From NCBI RefSeq assembly GCF_030209755.1, contig NZ_JARVRH010000015.1, positions 1 to 64,000 on the forward strand: a stretch of DNA of 64,000 nucleotides, written 5' to 3'. How positions within the stretch are numbered: position 1 is the stretch's first letter; the number at the start of each line of letters is the position of its first letter. The position numbers and the translations under genes were made by a program. Source of the stretch: Arthrobacter sp. efr-133-TYG-118 (lineage in GTDB: Bacteria; Actinomycetota; Actinomycetes; Actinomycetales; Micrococcaceae). This document shows, piece by piece, positions 1-8,486 of the stretch. Under the pieces are notes generated by a model. It saw nothing but the letters and a program-made list of their open reading frames with translations. It made no database searches and was not told the origin of the DNA.

Positions 1-100
1 GGACCTTGGCCTTGATCCACTCGGGCTTGCGTTCGACCGGGACGGCTTTGTTGCGTTGTTCAACGCGCAGCAGCTTACGGCCTTCAGGTGCCAGGGTCAT
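1..100 (-). CDS. lipA: Lipoyl synthase, 5' end only (partial)
   Basis: This is the first 33 codons of a protein that runs off the left edge of the window. The N-terminus reads [17 protein letters not shown] and continues into [13 protein letters not shown], which I recognise as the start of actinobacterial lipoyl synthase. That radical-SAM enzyme inserts sulfur into octanoylated lipoyl domains, including GcvH of the glycine cleavage system. The start at 100 is preferred over an in-frame ATG at 112 because GGAG lies six bases before it. The radical-SAM cysteines are outside the window, so the call rests on the N-terminus only. The gene is preceded by a tandem glycine riboswitch, which fits a role in glycine cleavage. 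Confidence 0.8.
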   Translation of the reverse strand, partial: MTLAPEGRKLLRVEQRNKAVPVERKPEWIKAKV

Positions 101-150
101 GAGGAACTCCATAATTCAGGTGGCGCGGGCGCACCACGATGATTCGGTTC

Positions 151-345
151 CTCCCCGCTCTGTATTGGACCTGAGAGTTTCCGCGTCTCCGCCTCGCGGC
201 TGGACGCTTGCACCGTCGGTGAGTCCGGTTGCCCGGGCTGCTTTCCAGAGTTGCCTTGCCGCGGCGGTACATGGGCCTGAGAGATTCCTGGGGAGGATTT
301 GCTCCTACGGCGCCTGCTGAAACGTACCGGCAGGGCTCTCCCGCC
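151..345 (-). promoter_or_regulatory. Tandem glycine riboswitch (gcvT type) upstream of lipA
   Basis: Read on the minus strand, two consecutive aptamers are visible. The first has GCGCCGUAGGAGCAA followed by CUCUCAGGCCCAUGUACCG. The second has ACUCUGGAAAGCAG, ACUCACCGACGGUGCAAGCG and CUCUCAGGUCC, closing with CAAUACAGAGCGGGG. These are the conserved blocks of both halves of the glycine riboswitch, and the short linker between them is typical of the cooperative tandem form. About 50 nt separate its 3' end from the lipA start, so it probably acts on lipA expression. In the family it usually controls glycine cleavage genes. I see no clear terminator between aptamer and gene, so the expression platform is undefined. 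Confidence 0.88.
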
Positions 346-387
346 GCAGATCATAAGCACGTGCCGCCTTTCGGTGACACGTCTCAC

Positions 388-416
388 ATGGTATCCGGTG
401 CCTGTGCGGCACGCAA
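388..416 (-). promoter_or_regulatory. Probable promoter for the glycine riboswitch/lipA transcript
   Basis: On the minus strand TTGCGT (416-411) and TACCAT (393-388) are separated by 17 bases, a reasonable sigma-70-type promoter. Transcription would begin near 381, about 35 bases before the first aptamer helix. This is inferred from spacing and consensus only. Confidence 0.45.
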
Positions 417-472
417 AGAATCTCTGCGCAGATGACGTGACTGCGGGCTCGCTCCGAGCCAGCATGGCGAGG

Positions 473-1396
473 CTAGATCCTGCGATAACTCAGGTCGAAG
501 ATCATGCGTCCTGCCTCGTGGGCCTTGTTTTCGAAGCTCGTGCGGATCCGGCCATCGAAACGCGGAGCCCATCCGCCTACGTGGTCCACTCCCTCGTTGG
601 GGCCAGTGTGCTCGGTGCTGACCGGTGCGCGGCCTTCCTTGACGGGGGCCCCGCCCACCATGGATTCGACTCCGGATTCCCACACTTGGGTGAGGGGGCT
701 GTCCGCGCCGGTCCGTTCGCCGTCGTGCACGTTCTCAAACTCGGTGGAGCCGGCAAGGACCTCGCGGACGTGGATGGCGTAGTTGGACCAGTCTGTGGCG
801 ATCCGCCACAGGCCACCCTTCTTGAGGGACCGCGCAGCAAGTTCGGCGAATGCGGGCTGGATGAGGCGGCGTTTGTGGTGCCGGGATTTGTGCCATGGGT
901 CCGGGAAGAAGACCCAGAGCTCGCTCACCGAAGCCGCGGGGAGCATGGTGGCCAGGACCTCCGGGGCGTTGGCTTCCACCACGCGTACGTTGCTGAGCCC
1001 GCGGCTGTTGATTTTGATCATCGTGTTGGCCAGGCCCGGGGTGTAGACCTCCACGGCGAGGAAGTCCTTGTCCGGGTTCTCCTCCGCTGCGTGGCACACT
1101 GCGTCGCCGAGTCCCGAACCGATTTCGACGATCAGCGGTGCCTTGCGCCCAAACTCGGCTTCGGCGTCGAACACGTAGTCCGGGTGCACGGAGGTGTTGG
1201 CGACATGCCGCGGAACCTGGATGGCCCAGCGGTCCGAGTGCTCTTCCCACGCTGCCTGGCGACGGCCCTGAAGACGCGTCCCGCGGCGCACGAAACTGAC
1301 CGGCCGGCCACCATACGTGCCGAAGGAGGCCTGGCTGCCTGGGGTTACGGGGCGCGAAGACTGCGGTGTTTCAGGGGATTCTGGGGTTTCACTCAT
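473..1396 (-). CDS. trmB: tRNA (guanine-N7-)-methyltransferase
   Basis: A 307-residue protein that uses S-adenosylmethionine to methylate N7 of G46 in the tRNA variable loop. The SAM-binding motif is VEIGSGLGDAV, followed by FLAVEVYTPG and the TrmB signature ELWVFFPDPWHKSRHHKRRL. The C-terminal part has RIATDWSNYA and ends with GRIRTSFENKAHEAG, as in the family. It carries about 45 extra N-terminal residues rich in Pro, Ser and Glu. The ATG at 1396 is chosen because GGAGGAG directly precedes it. An upstream in-frame start at 1489 would add 31 unlikely residues and run into the divergent MFS gene. Confidence 0.93.
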   Translation of the reverse strand: MSETPESPETPQSSRPVTPGSQASFGTYGGRPVSFVRRGTRLQGRRQAAWEEHSDRWAIQVPRHVANTSVHPDYVFDAEAEFGRKAPLIVEIGSGLGDAVCHAAEENPDKDFLAVEVYTPGLANTMIKINSRGLSNVRVVEANAPEVLATMLPAASVSELWVFFPDPWHKSRHHKRRLIQPAFAELAARSLKKGGLWRIATDWSNYAIHVREVLAGSTEFENVHDGERTGADSPLTQVWESGVESMVGGAPVKEGRAPVSTEHTGPNEGVDHVGGWAPRFDGRIRTSFENKAHEAGRMIFDLSYRRI

Positions 1397-1446
1397 CTCC
1401 TCCAGAATACCGTTGCAGGGCCAAACGCCCGCGGCGGAACCTGCGT

Positions 1447-2760
1447 ATGTGGACAAACTGCCAGAATGGGTTGGTGACCCGTGCCTCAAGCTCCCCCGAG
1501 AACACCAAGCCGCACTCCGGCGTCCCGGAGATCCTCGTCGACGCCGAGATCGACGAGGTTCCCGCCGCCGAGCCCACCCAGGTCCAGACGCGCGCCGGAC
1601 TCGTTTTCCTGGGGATCTGCCTGGTGCTCATCGGCCTGAACCTGCGGACGGTGTTTTCGAGCTTTTCGGCGGTTCTTCCGGAAGTCACCGCCGACGCCGG
1701 GCTGCCGGGCTGGGCAGTGGTTGTCCTCACCACTGTGCCAGTGACCTTGTTGGGTGTCTTTGCGCCGCTGGCGCCGGTCCTGGCGCGTCGTTTCGGCGCC
1801 GAGAGAGTATTGCTCGGCGCGATGGCAGTGCTAACGGCGGGGCTGCTGCTCCGTCCCGTGGACCTCGCCGGCGCCGGGCACTTGCCGGCCCTCCTTGCCG
1901 GTACCGCGGCGTGCGGCGCCGCGATCGCGCTATGCAACGTGCTGCTTCCCGGCGTGGTCAAGCGCGACTTCCCGCATCGGCTTGGGCTCATGGGCGGGCT
2001 ATATACGACGGCGATTTGCGCGTCCGCCGCACTTGGTGCCGGTTTCACCTATCCCGTCTTCACGGCGGCCGGGCACTGGACCTCGGCGCTGTGGTTCTGG
2101 GCGCTGCCCGCCGCCGTCGTACTTTTGCTTTTCTTGCCGCTGGCGATCCGTCAGCATCCTGTCCGGCACAACGCGGCCGACGGCGGTACGAACGTCTGGC
2201 GTTCCGCCGTCGCCTGGCAGGTCACCATCTTCATGGTGTTGCAGGCGATGATGTCCTTCAGCGTGTTCGCCTGGCTGGCGCCGATTCTGCGCGATCGCGG
2301 AATCGACGGCGGGACGGCCGGCTTGATCGTGTCCGTCTCGATTGTGCTGCAGATGCTTGGTTCGTTCATTGCCCCGGGGCTCGCGGCCCGTTTCAAGGAT
2401 CAGCGCGTCATCAACACCGTGGTGGCCCTCATGACCGGCGGCGGCTTCGCCTTGAGCATCTTCGGTCCCACGAATTTGATTTGGGTGTGGACCGGACTGT
2501 TGGGCCTGGGGCAAGGGAGCCTCACGGCGGTGGCGCTGACCATGATCATGCTGCGTACCCGTGATTCGCATACCGCGGCGCACCTTTCCGGCATGATGCA
2601 GGGCGTCGGCTACGGCTTGGGCTCCACGGGAACCCTGATGGTCGGCCAGTTGCACCACGCGACCGGTGGGTTCGCGGCTGCGGGCATCCTGTTCCTCGTG
2701 GTGGGATCCTTGGCGGCCTTCTTCGGCTTCCGCGCCGGCCGGAACCGCTACGTCAGTTAA
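1447..2760 (+). CDS. MFS permease, CynX/NimT-like
   Basis: A roughly 437-residue integral membrane protein with about 12 hydrophobic segments, resembling the cyanate/nitroimidazole-type (CynX/NimT, YeaN) branch of the major facilitator superfamily. Segment 1 is GLVFLGICLVLIGLNLRTVF, where the NLR element is typical of that branch; later landmarks are LPGVVKRDFPHRLGLMGGLY and SGMMQGVGYG. The substrate cannot be read from sequence. The start is uncertain: ATG at 1447 is used, but GTG at 1474 is equally possible and neither has a strong ribosome site. It is divergent from trmB and followed after 71 bases by a Lrp-family regulator on the same strand, which may control it. Confidence 0.8.
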   Translation: MWTNCQNGLVTRASSSPENTKPHSGVPEILVDAEIDEVPAAEPTQVQTRAGLVFLGICLVLIGLNLRTVFSSFSAVLPEVTADAGLPGWAVVVLTTVPVTLLGVFAPLAPVLARRFGAERVLLGAMAVLTAGLLLRPVDLAGAGHLPALLAGTAACGAAIALCNVLLPGVVKRDFPHRLGLMGGLYTTAICASAALGAGFTYPVFTAAGHWTSALWFWALPAAVVLLLFLPLAIRQHPVRHNAADGGTNVWRSAVAWQVTIFMVLQAMMSFSVFAWLAPILRDRGIDGGTAGLIVSVSIVLQMLGSFIAPGLAARFKDQRVINTVVALMTGGGFALSIFGPTNLIWVWTGLLGLGQGSLTAVALTMIMLRTRDSHTAAHLSGMMQGVGYGLGSTGTLMVGQLHHATGGFAAAGILFLVVGSLAAFFGFRAGRNRYVS

Positions 2761-2831
2761 ACGAAGGCGGCGGCGCGGAACGGGATTTGTCATGTGCTGG
2801 ATTTGTCCAGCCAGGCGGCATAATCGGGTAC

Positions 2832-3803
2832 ATGGTCATGCTGGCACCCTCGCGCGAGCTGGACGGGCTCGATCGGCGGATTGTCGGTGCTCTCCAGGTC
2901 AACGGCCGTGCTTCCTGGCGGCGCATTGCCGAAGTCCTCGGCGAGCCGTTCAGCACGGTAACCCGCCGCGGTATCGCACTGCTGGATTCGAGTATCGTGC
3001 GCGTGGCCGGCCTGGTGACGCTCGGCCCGACCCATCTTGTCGAGGTTCACTGTGAGCCCGCGCGGTTGGTCGCCATCGCGGACGAGCTCTCCCGCGACCC
3101 GGACGCTATTTTCGTCTATGCGCTCACCGGCCCCACCCGGCTCCTGTTCGAAGTGCAGGCCCGTCCGGGACGCCTCTCGAGCCTTGTGCTGGAGGAACTG
3201 CCAGCCCTCGACGGCGTTGTGCAAGTGAGCGCTTCGCCCGTCATGGAGTACTTCCGCACGGTGGCCGAATGGCACCCGGGCCCGGTCACCGTCGAGGAAA
3301 CTGCCGCGCTCCAGGAAGTGCCGCCTCCGCCGTCCCGGCCGAGTGCGAGTGGAGCGCTCGACGACGTCGACTCCCACCTTGTGCGGATCCTCGTGGCTGA
3401 CGGTCGCGTTCCAGTCGCCGAGCTGGGGGAAGCCGTAGGGCTCTCCGCCCCTGCCGTGCGCCGACGGCTCAACACCCTTCTCGAGGAGGGCACGCTGAGT
3501 GTCCGGGCGATCGTTGAGCCCTCGGACATCGGCCTTCCGATCGAAGCCGTGGTCTGGGTCCGCACCGCCCCGTCCGACGCCGTTGAGGTTGGCCGGCTGC
3601 TCGCTGAAGCACCCGGGGTCCGCTACGCGGTCATGGCAATGGGCGAATTCCAGCTCATGGCCAACGTCACCCTTGCCAGCTTGAACGAACTCCGCGATTT
3701 CCTCACGTCATCTCCGTGGGCTGCGCGTGCCCTGGCTGTGCGCAGTTCCCTGGTCGTGCGAGCGTACAAGCGCGGTGGCGTGCGCATGCCCGCCCTCGGC
3801 TGA
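2832..3803 (+). CDS. Lrp/AsnC-family regulator with two HTH-RAM modules
   Basis: A 323-residue transcription factor built from two tandem AsnC-type units. The first begins near residue 9 (LDGLDRRIVGALQVNGRASW, then IAEVLGEPFSTVTRR). The second begins near residue 180 (DDVDSHLVRILVADGR, then LGEAVGLSAPAVRRRL). Each helix-turn-helix is followed by a ligand-binding RAM-type beta-alpha domain. Single-module Lrp proteins are about 150 residues, so this is the duplicated form common in actinobacteria. The start could also be ATG 2838. It lies just before the amidase operon, whose promoter region holds a strong inverted repeat, so it is a candidate local regulator of that operon or of the preceding permease. 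The ligand is unknown. Confidence 0.85.
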   Translation: MVMLAPSRELDGLDRRIVGALQVNGRASWRRIAEVLGEPFSTVTRRGIALLDSSIVRVAGLVTLGPTHLVEVHCEPARLVAIADELSRDPDAIFVYALTGPTRLLFEVQARPGRLSSLVLEELPALDGVVQVSASPVMEYFRTVAEWHPGPVTVEETAALQEVPPPPSRPSASGALDDVDSHLVRILVADGRVPVAELGEAVGLSAPAVRRRLNTLLEEGTLSVRAIVEPSDIGLPIEAVVWVRTAPSDAVEVGRLLAEAPGVRYAVMAMGEFQLMANVTLASLNELRDFLTSSPWAARALAVRSSLVVRAYKRGGVRMPALG

Positions 3804-3881
3804 GGCTTTCCTAGGCCTTCCCGGCCGTTTGTTCCTTTAGCGCGCCCACTCCCGGTTCCCTCCTGCCCTGATCTGGGTTTC

Positions 3882-3908
3882 GTGTGCGCGAAGAAACATC
3901 GCGCACAC
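3882..3908. promoter_or_regulatory. 10-bp inverted repeat upstream of the amidase operon (candidate operator)
   Basis: GTGTGCGCGA (3882-3891) and TCGCGCACAC (3899-3908) form perfect arms around a seven-base spacer, 100 bases before the amidase start. No T-run follows, so it does not look like a terminator. An operator for the neighbouring two-module Lrp protein is the simplest reading. Confidence 0.55.
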
Positions 3909-4007
3909 CCCTAGTCAAATGTGATCAACCGCACTATCGTGGTTCATTAATTCCACTTGAGACAAAGAAATGACTCAAAAGGAAACTAGATGAAAGCAAG
4001 ATGAATC

Positions 4008-5438
4008 ATGACAAACGATTTGATTTACCGCGGAGCCGTGGAGCTCGCTGGGCTCCTGCGCTCCCGGCAGGTGTCCGCCACCGAGGTCCTCGAGGCGCAC
4101 CTGGACCAGATCGACAAGCTCAACCCGCTGATCAACGCCGTGGTGACCCTCGATGAGGAGGGTGCCAGAGCGGCGGCCGCGGAAGCCGATCGGAAGATTG
4201 TGGCCGGAGAGCCAGTGGGGCCGCTCCACGGGCTGCCCATTAGTTTCAAGGACACCGCGAACACCGCGGGGATGCGCACCACCTTCGGCCACCCGCAATT
4301 CCGGGACCACGTTCCAAAGGAAAACGATCTGCACGTCCAGCGCATCCTCGACGCCGGAGCCATTCGAGTAGGCAAAACCAACGTCCCCGAGTTCGCCGCC
4401 GGATCCCATACCTTCAATCGTGTTTTCGGTGCAACGCGCAACCCCTATGACCCAGGCAAGTCCGCCGGCGGCAGCAGCGGTGGTGCGGCGGCGGCCCTGG
4501 CAGCGGGCTTCCAACCGATCGCCGACGGAAGCGACATGGGCGGCTCCCTCCGCAACCCGGCGTCGTTCTGCAATGTCGTAGGCCTTCGCCCAACGCCCGG
4601 CATGGTCCCCAACACGGACGGCAACAATGTCTTTTTCCCGCTAGGTGTGGCCGGACCCATGGGTCGCACGGCGGCGGACACTGCGCTCTTGTTTGAAGTC
4701 ATGAGCGGCGCGTCGTCAGCGGATCCCCACTCGGTATTCCTGCCGGATCCCGAAGGCCCTTCCACCGAACCGTCCCCCACGGATTTCGCCGGCCTGCGTA
4801 TCGCGTTCGCCCCGAGCCTCGGCGGCCGGATTCCTGTGAGCCGGGAGGTCCTCGATGTCATTGAACCGCAAGCGGCTGCCCTCGCTGCCCTCGGTGCCCA
4901 CGTCGAACTGGACTGCCCGGACCTCGACGGTTCCGAGCAAGTGTTCCGCGTACTGCGCGCAGCCTCTTTCGATTCGATGTGGGGCGAGCAACTCGCTGCC
5001 GAACCCGACGCGTTCAACCACTTCCTGGCAGGCAACATCCGCGAAGGTGGCCTGCTCACCGGCCGCGACGTTGTCCGCGCCGAAGAAGGAATGACCCGCC
5101 TGATTCGCAAGGCGGCCGGATTCTTTGAGCGTTACGACCTGGTGATCGCGCCCGCGTCCCAGGTTGTCCCGTTCGACGTCGATCTCGAATACCCCACGGA
5201 GATCGAGGGGCAACCGCTCCAGAACTATCTCGACTGGATGCGTGCCCCGTACCTGTTCACCCCGCTGGGCCTCCCGGCCCTGTCGGTTCCGGCCGGTTTC
5301 AGCCCGGCCGGACTTCCCCTAGGCCTCCAGATGGTCGGAGCGCGTGGCAGCGACGCCCGCCTCCTCCGACTGGCTTCCGCTTTCGAGAAGATCTCTTCCT
5401 GCTCATCCGTTCGCCCCCAAGGAGCTGCAGTTCTATGA
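4008..5438 (+). CDS. Amidase signature-family amidohydrolase
   Basis: A 476-residue amidase of the Ser-cisSer-Lys type. The catalytic lysine is in LHGLPISFKDTANTAG. The serine-rich signature is KSAGGSSGGAAAALAAG, and the nucleophile region is IADGSDMGGSLRNPASF. Family members hydrolyse carboxylic amides or carbamoyl acids in the cytoplasm. It is the first gene of an operon whose other members import a solute, move CoA and act on an acyl-CoA, so its likely product is a carboxylic acid that is then CoA-activated. The last 15 or so residues (SSCSSVRPQGAAVL) look atypical, and another frame there reads like a normal amidase tail, so a small frameshift near 5395 is possible. However, the present stop overlaps the next start as ATGA. 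Confidence 0.88.
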   Translation: MTNDLIYRGAVELAGLLRSRQVSATEVLEAHLDQIDKLNPLINAVVTLDEEGARAAAAEADRKIVAGEPVGPLHGLPISFKDTANTAGMRTTFGHPQFRDHVPKENDLHVQRILDAGAIRVGKTNVPEFAAGSHTFNRVFGATRNPYDPGKSAGGSSGGAAAALAAGFQPIADGSDMGGSLRNPASFCNVVGLRPTPGMVPNTDGNNVFFPLGVAGPMGRTAADTALLFEVMSGASSADPHSVFLPDPEGPSTEPSPTDFAGLRIAFAPSLGGRIPVSREVLDVIEPQAAALAALGAHVELDCPDLDGSEQVFRVLRAASFDSMWGEQLAAEPDAFNHFLAGNIREGGLLTGRDVVRAEEGMTRLIRKAAGFFERYDLVIAPASQVVPFDVDLEYPTEIEGQPLQNYLDWMRAPYLFTPLGLPALSVPAGFSPAGLPLGLQMVGARGSDARLLRLASAFEKISSCSSVRPQGAAVL

Positions 5439-5749
5439 GCACTACCCTGGCATCCCCCAAGAGGCTGACCATTGCCTCAGTCCCCATCGTGGGCATGATC
5501 ATCACACCGTTCCTCCCCTTCGTTTCCACACCAACGCTATGGCTTGGCCTTCCGTCGGCGATCGTCTGGATGGGCCTCATGATCGTCGCCACGATCGTCG
5601 CCCTGCAGATTATCGAGCGCACGTACCTTCGCGAAGGGGGTGCCGAACTCGATCGGCTCGAGGCTGAGCGAAGCGCCTCTGATCGCGCCGCCGAGACGAA
5701 CGGCGCTGCCAACAGCCCGGCCATCATCCCCGAAAGGCAGGCCCACTGA
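5435..5749 (+). CDS. Small two-helix membrane protein (DUF3311-like) paired with a symporter
   Basis: A 104-residue protein with two hydrophobic stretches (IASVPIVGMIITPFLPFV and LGLPSAIVWMGLMIVATIVA), then a charged cytoplasmic tail. Short proteins of this kind usually sit directly before sodium:solute symporters and are thought to be small partner subunits. Here the start overlaps the amidase stop (ATGA) and the stop overlaps the symporter start (TGATG). This tight coupling supports a real gene expressed in step with the transporter. The family name is my judgement from size, topology and position. Confidence 0.72.
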   Translation: MSTTLASPKRLTIASVPIVGMIITPFLPFVSTPTLWLGLPSAIVWMGLMIVATIVALQIIERTYLREGGAELDRLEAERSASDRAAETNGAANSPAIIPERQAH

Positions 5750-7245
5750 TGCTTGCAGTCGCCATCATCATCGGAATTGTCGGCATCGGCGCCCTCGGTA
5801 TCGTAGGCCGCCGGCGCCAGACGGAACTCTCCAGTTGGACCGTCGGCAAGCGGGATTTGCCCCGTTGGACCAGCTGGTTCCTCCAGGCGGGCGAGTCGCT
5901 GACCACCTTCAGCTTTCTCGGCCTCGCCGGAATCGCCTTCGGAGGTGGCGTTGCCGCGCTCTTCGCCGTCGCCTATCTGACCATCAACTGCATCGTCCAA
6001 TACTTCGTGATTCCCCGGCAGCGGGAGCTCGGCGCAAACCGTGGCTACCTGACCATGGCGGACTTCTTCAAGGACCGATTCAACAGCAAGGCCTTGGGCA
6101 AAACCGTGGCCCTCGTCGGAGCGGTCTTCCTCATCCCGTACCTGCAACTGCAAATCACCGGGCTCGGGCTGATCGTCCAGCTCGCCACCGGGAGCGAATC
6201 GGCCCGCGGATACAGCATGGCCGTGGCCAGCGTGCTGGTTGTAGTCTTCGTGATCTGGGCGGGGATCCGGGGACTCGCCAAGGTGGCTGTTTTCAAGGAC
6301 TTCGCCATGCTGGCTGCCCTGGTCATCGTGTTGGCCGGTGTGGTGGCCGGGATTGGTGGCATTCCGGATATCTTCGCCAAGGTCATGGATACCGCCCCGA
6401 GCTACCTCACCATCAGCCGTCCGGGATTCGACGGGACCTTCTGGGTGACCTCGGTCATTGTGACCAGCATCGGCGCCGGGCTCAACACCTTCCCGCACTT
6501 GTGGCCGCCGGTCCTCGCCGCGAAAAGCGGTGCCGTGCTGCGGGATAACGTCAAATGGCTTGCGGTCTACCAGTTCCTCCTGCTCATCCCGATCACGGCC
6601 GGAATTGCGGCCACCTTGGTCCTCGATCCGAAGACCAAGAGCAACTTTGTCCTTTTGGGCATCGCCCAGCACACCTTGCCAGAGCCACTGATCGCGATCA
6701 TTGCCATCGGCGGCGCGGCGGCCGCCATGGTTCCTGCGGGCGCGATCGCGATGGGCATTTCCTCGCTTGTCTCGAACAACCTGCTGTCCGTGAAGAACCC
6801 CAAGCTGCGGTTCCGGATCAATCACGTGGTGGTCGCGATCGCCGTCGGACTGGCGCTGGCTTTCGGGCTCGCCAAATCGGACATCGGAGCGCTGCTCCTG
6901 CTCACGTACGGCGGCCTCACCCAGCTCGCACCCGCCGTCGCCATCGCGATCGGCCGCAAAGTGCGCATCGGTGCCGTTGCAGTCAACTTGGGGATCATCG
7001 TCGGCACGCTCACGGTAGCCGTCATTACCTTCGGCAACATCCCCACGGGCGGCGTGGATTCCGGCCTTATTTCCCTCGCCCCGAACCTTGCGGTGCTTGC
7101 CGTCGCTGAACTTATCCGCCGTCGTCGCAACCCACAGCCGGCCGCTGACGGAGCGGACAACGTCGATGATTCAGTTCCGGGACAGCACGCCGTCGCGGGG
7201 CACAGCGCGGTTGAAGGGCACAGCACCGTAGGAGCCGAAGCATGA
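5749..7245 (+). CDS. Sodium:solute symporter (SSS family)
   Basis: A 498-residue carrier with about 13 membrane segments. Landmarks are WTVGKRDLPRWTSWFLQAGE near the first cytoplasmic loop, RELGANRGYLTMADFFKDRF, and GGAAAAMVPAGAIAMGISSL around helix 8, a pattern found in SSS carriers of the monocarboxylate/pantothenate type. The C-terminal 45 residues are hydrophilic and include a short repetitive stretch (HAVAGHSAVEGHSTVG). In the operon it would bring in the amide or acid that the amidase and CoA-transferase act on. The specific substrate is not readable. Start and stop overlap both neighbours. Confidence 0.85.
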   Translation: MLAVAIIIGIVGIGALGIVGRRRQTELSSWTVGKRDLPRWTSWFLQAGESLTTFSFLGLAGIAFGGGVAALFAVAYLTINCIVQYFVIPRQRELGANRGYLTMADFFKDRFNSKALGKTVALVGAVFLIPYLQLQITGLGLIVQLATGSESARGYSMAVASVLVVVFVIWAGIRGLAKVAVFKDFAMLAALVIVLAGVVAGIGGIPDIFAKVMDTAPSYLTISRPGFDGTFWVTSVIVTSIGAGLNTFPHLWPPVLAAKSGAVLRDNVKWLAVYQFLLLIPITAGIAATLVLDPKTKSNFVLLGIAQHTLPEPLIAIIAIGGAAAAMVPAGAIAMGISSLVSNNLLSVKNPKLRFRINHVVVAIAVGLALAFGLAKSDIGALLLLTYGGLTQLAPAVAIAIGRKVRIGAVAVNLGIIVGTLTVAVITFGNIPTGGVDSGLISLAPNLAVLAVAELIRRRRNPQPAADGADNVDDSVPGQHAVAGHSAVEGHSTVGAEA

Positions 7246-8486
7246 CCCGGCCCGAGCTCCCCAACCACAAGCAACACCACCAGGGACCGCTCGCCGGCAC
7301 CCTCGTCGTCGACCTCTCCCGCGCCCTTGCCGGTCCGCACGCCGGTATGATGCTCGGTGACCTCGGCGCCCGCGTCATCAAGGTGGAGAATCCCGACGGC
7401 GGTGATGACACCCGCGGCTGGGGGCCGCCGTTCGTCGACACCCCTGAGGGTCGCGAGTCCACGTACTTCCTTTCGTGCAACCGGAATAAGGAGTCCATCC
7501 GGCTCGACCTCAAGGCAGCGGAAGGCAAGGCCGCGTTGCGGGAACTGCTGCGGCGGGCGGACGTCCTCGTGGAGAACTTCCGTCCGGGAACCCTGGACCG
7601 CCTCGGCTTCGACCCAGCGAGCCTCGAAGAGCTGAATCCGCGGCTCGTGGTCCTCGCCATCAGTGGCTTCGGCCACGACGGGCCGGAGGGGCATCGGGCC
7701 GGTTACGACCAGATTGCCCAGGGCGAAGCGGGGCTGATGTCCCTGACAGGGTCAAGTCCGGGGGATCCGCAGCGGGTAGGCGTCCCGATTGGGGATGTCC
7801 TGGCTGGAATCCATGGAGCCTACGGTGTGCTGGCGGCTCTGTTGGAACGCGAGCGGACGGGCCGAGGCCAAATAGTACGTACCTCGCTGTTGTCCTCGAT
7901 CGTCAGTGTGCTCGCTTTCCAAGGCACGCGCTGGACGGTGGGTGGCGAGGTTCCGCAAGCCCAAGGCAACCATCACCCGTCGATCGCGCCGTATGGGCTG
8001 TTCCGCTGCGCGGGAGGCACGGTGCAAATTGCCGTGGGATCCGAAGGCTTGTGGCGCCGTTTCGCGGAAGAGTTCGGTCTCAGCACCGAGGACGACCGCT
8101 GGCGGGACAACCAGTCCCGGGTGGCCCACAGGGCCGCGCTGATCGAAGCCATCGAAGCCGCGTTCTCGGACTTCGATGCCGAAGAGCTGCTCGCACGGCT
8201 TGAAGCGGCCGGGGTGCCGGGAGGCCGAGTCCGTTCCCTCAACGAGGTCTTTGCCTGGGAACAGGCTCGAAGCCAGCACTTGGCGGTTGAACTCCAGCAC
8301 CCCACGCTGGGACGTATCGAGGTCCCAGGATCGCCGTTGCGCTTCTTCCAGCCGGACGGCGTCGAGACCACCAGGTTGCGGCACTCTGCGCCGCCGAGGC
8401 TCGGAGAGCACGACGACGCCGTCCGGGCGTGGCTTGACGGCGCCGCGTTGCTCGGCGACGCATTGATTGGTTCGGGGGCGTCATGA
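7242..8486 (+). CDS. Type III CoA-transferase (CaiB/BaiF family)
   Basis: A 414-residue enzyme of the family that transfers CoA between carboxylic acids through an aspartyl-CoA thioester. The N-terminus has VVDLSRALAGPHAGMMLGDLGARVIKVE, followed by SCNRNKESIRLDLK and VLVENFRPGTLDRLGF, all standard for the family. The probable catalytic Asp is in AGYDQIAQGEAGLM. The C-terminal half has the expected QHPTLGRIEVPG region. It begins by ATGA overlap with the symporter. In this operon it presumably activates the acid released by the amidase. The acceptor acid and the CoA donor are unknown. Confidence 0.88.
   Translation: MTRPELPNHKQHHQGPLAGTLVVDLSRALAGPHAGMMLGDLGARVIKVENPDGGDDTRGWGPPFVDTPEGRESTYFLSCNRNKESIRLDLKAAEGKAALRELLRRADVLVENFRPGTLDRLGFDPASLEELNPRLVVLAISGFGHDGPEGHRAGYDQIAQGEAGLMSLTGSSPGDPQRVGVPIGDVLAGIHGAYGVLAALLERERTGRGQIVRTSLLSSIVSVLAFQGTRWTVGGEVPQAQGNHHPSIAPYGLFRCAGGTVQIAVGSEGLWRRFAEEFGLSTEDDRWRDNQSRVAHRAALIEAIEAAFSDFDAEELLARLEAAGVPGGRVRSLNEVFAWEQARSQHLAVELQHPTLGRIEVPGSPLRFFQPDGVETTRLRHSAPPRLGEHDDAVRAWLDGAALLGDALIGSGAS

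Noticed and set aside
299..1477. Plus-strand frame of about 390 codons across the left intergenic region
   Set aside because: It is antisense to trmB and to the glycine riboswitch, both of which are well supported.
5299..6825. Long open frame of about 500 codons on the minus strand
   Set aside because: It is antisense to the symporter, whose membrane-protein pattern is clear; the minus-strand product is a low-complexity Arg/Gly/Asp-rich sequence with no ribosome site, typical of high-GC shadow frames.
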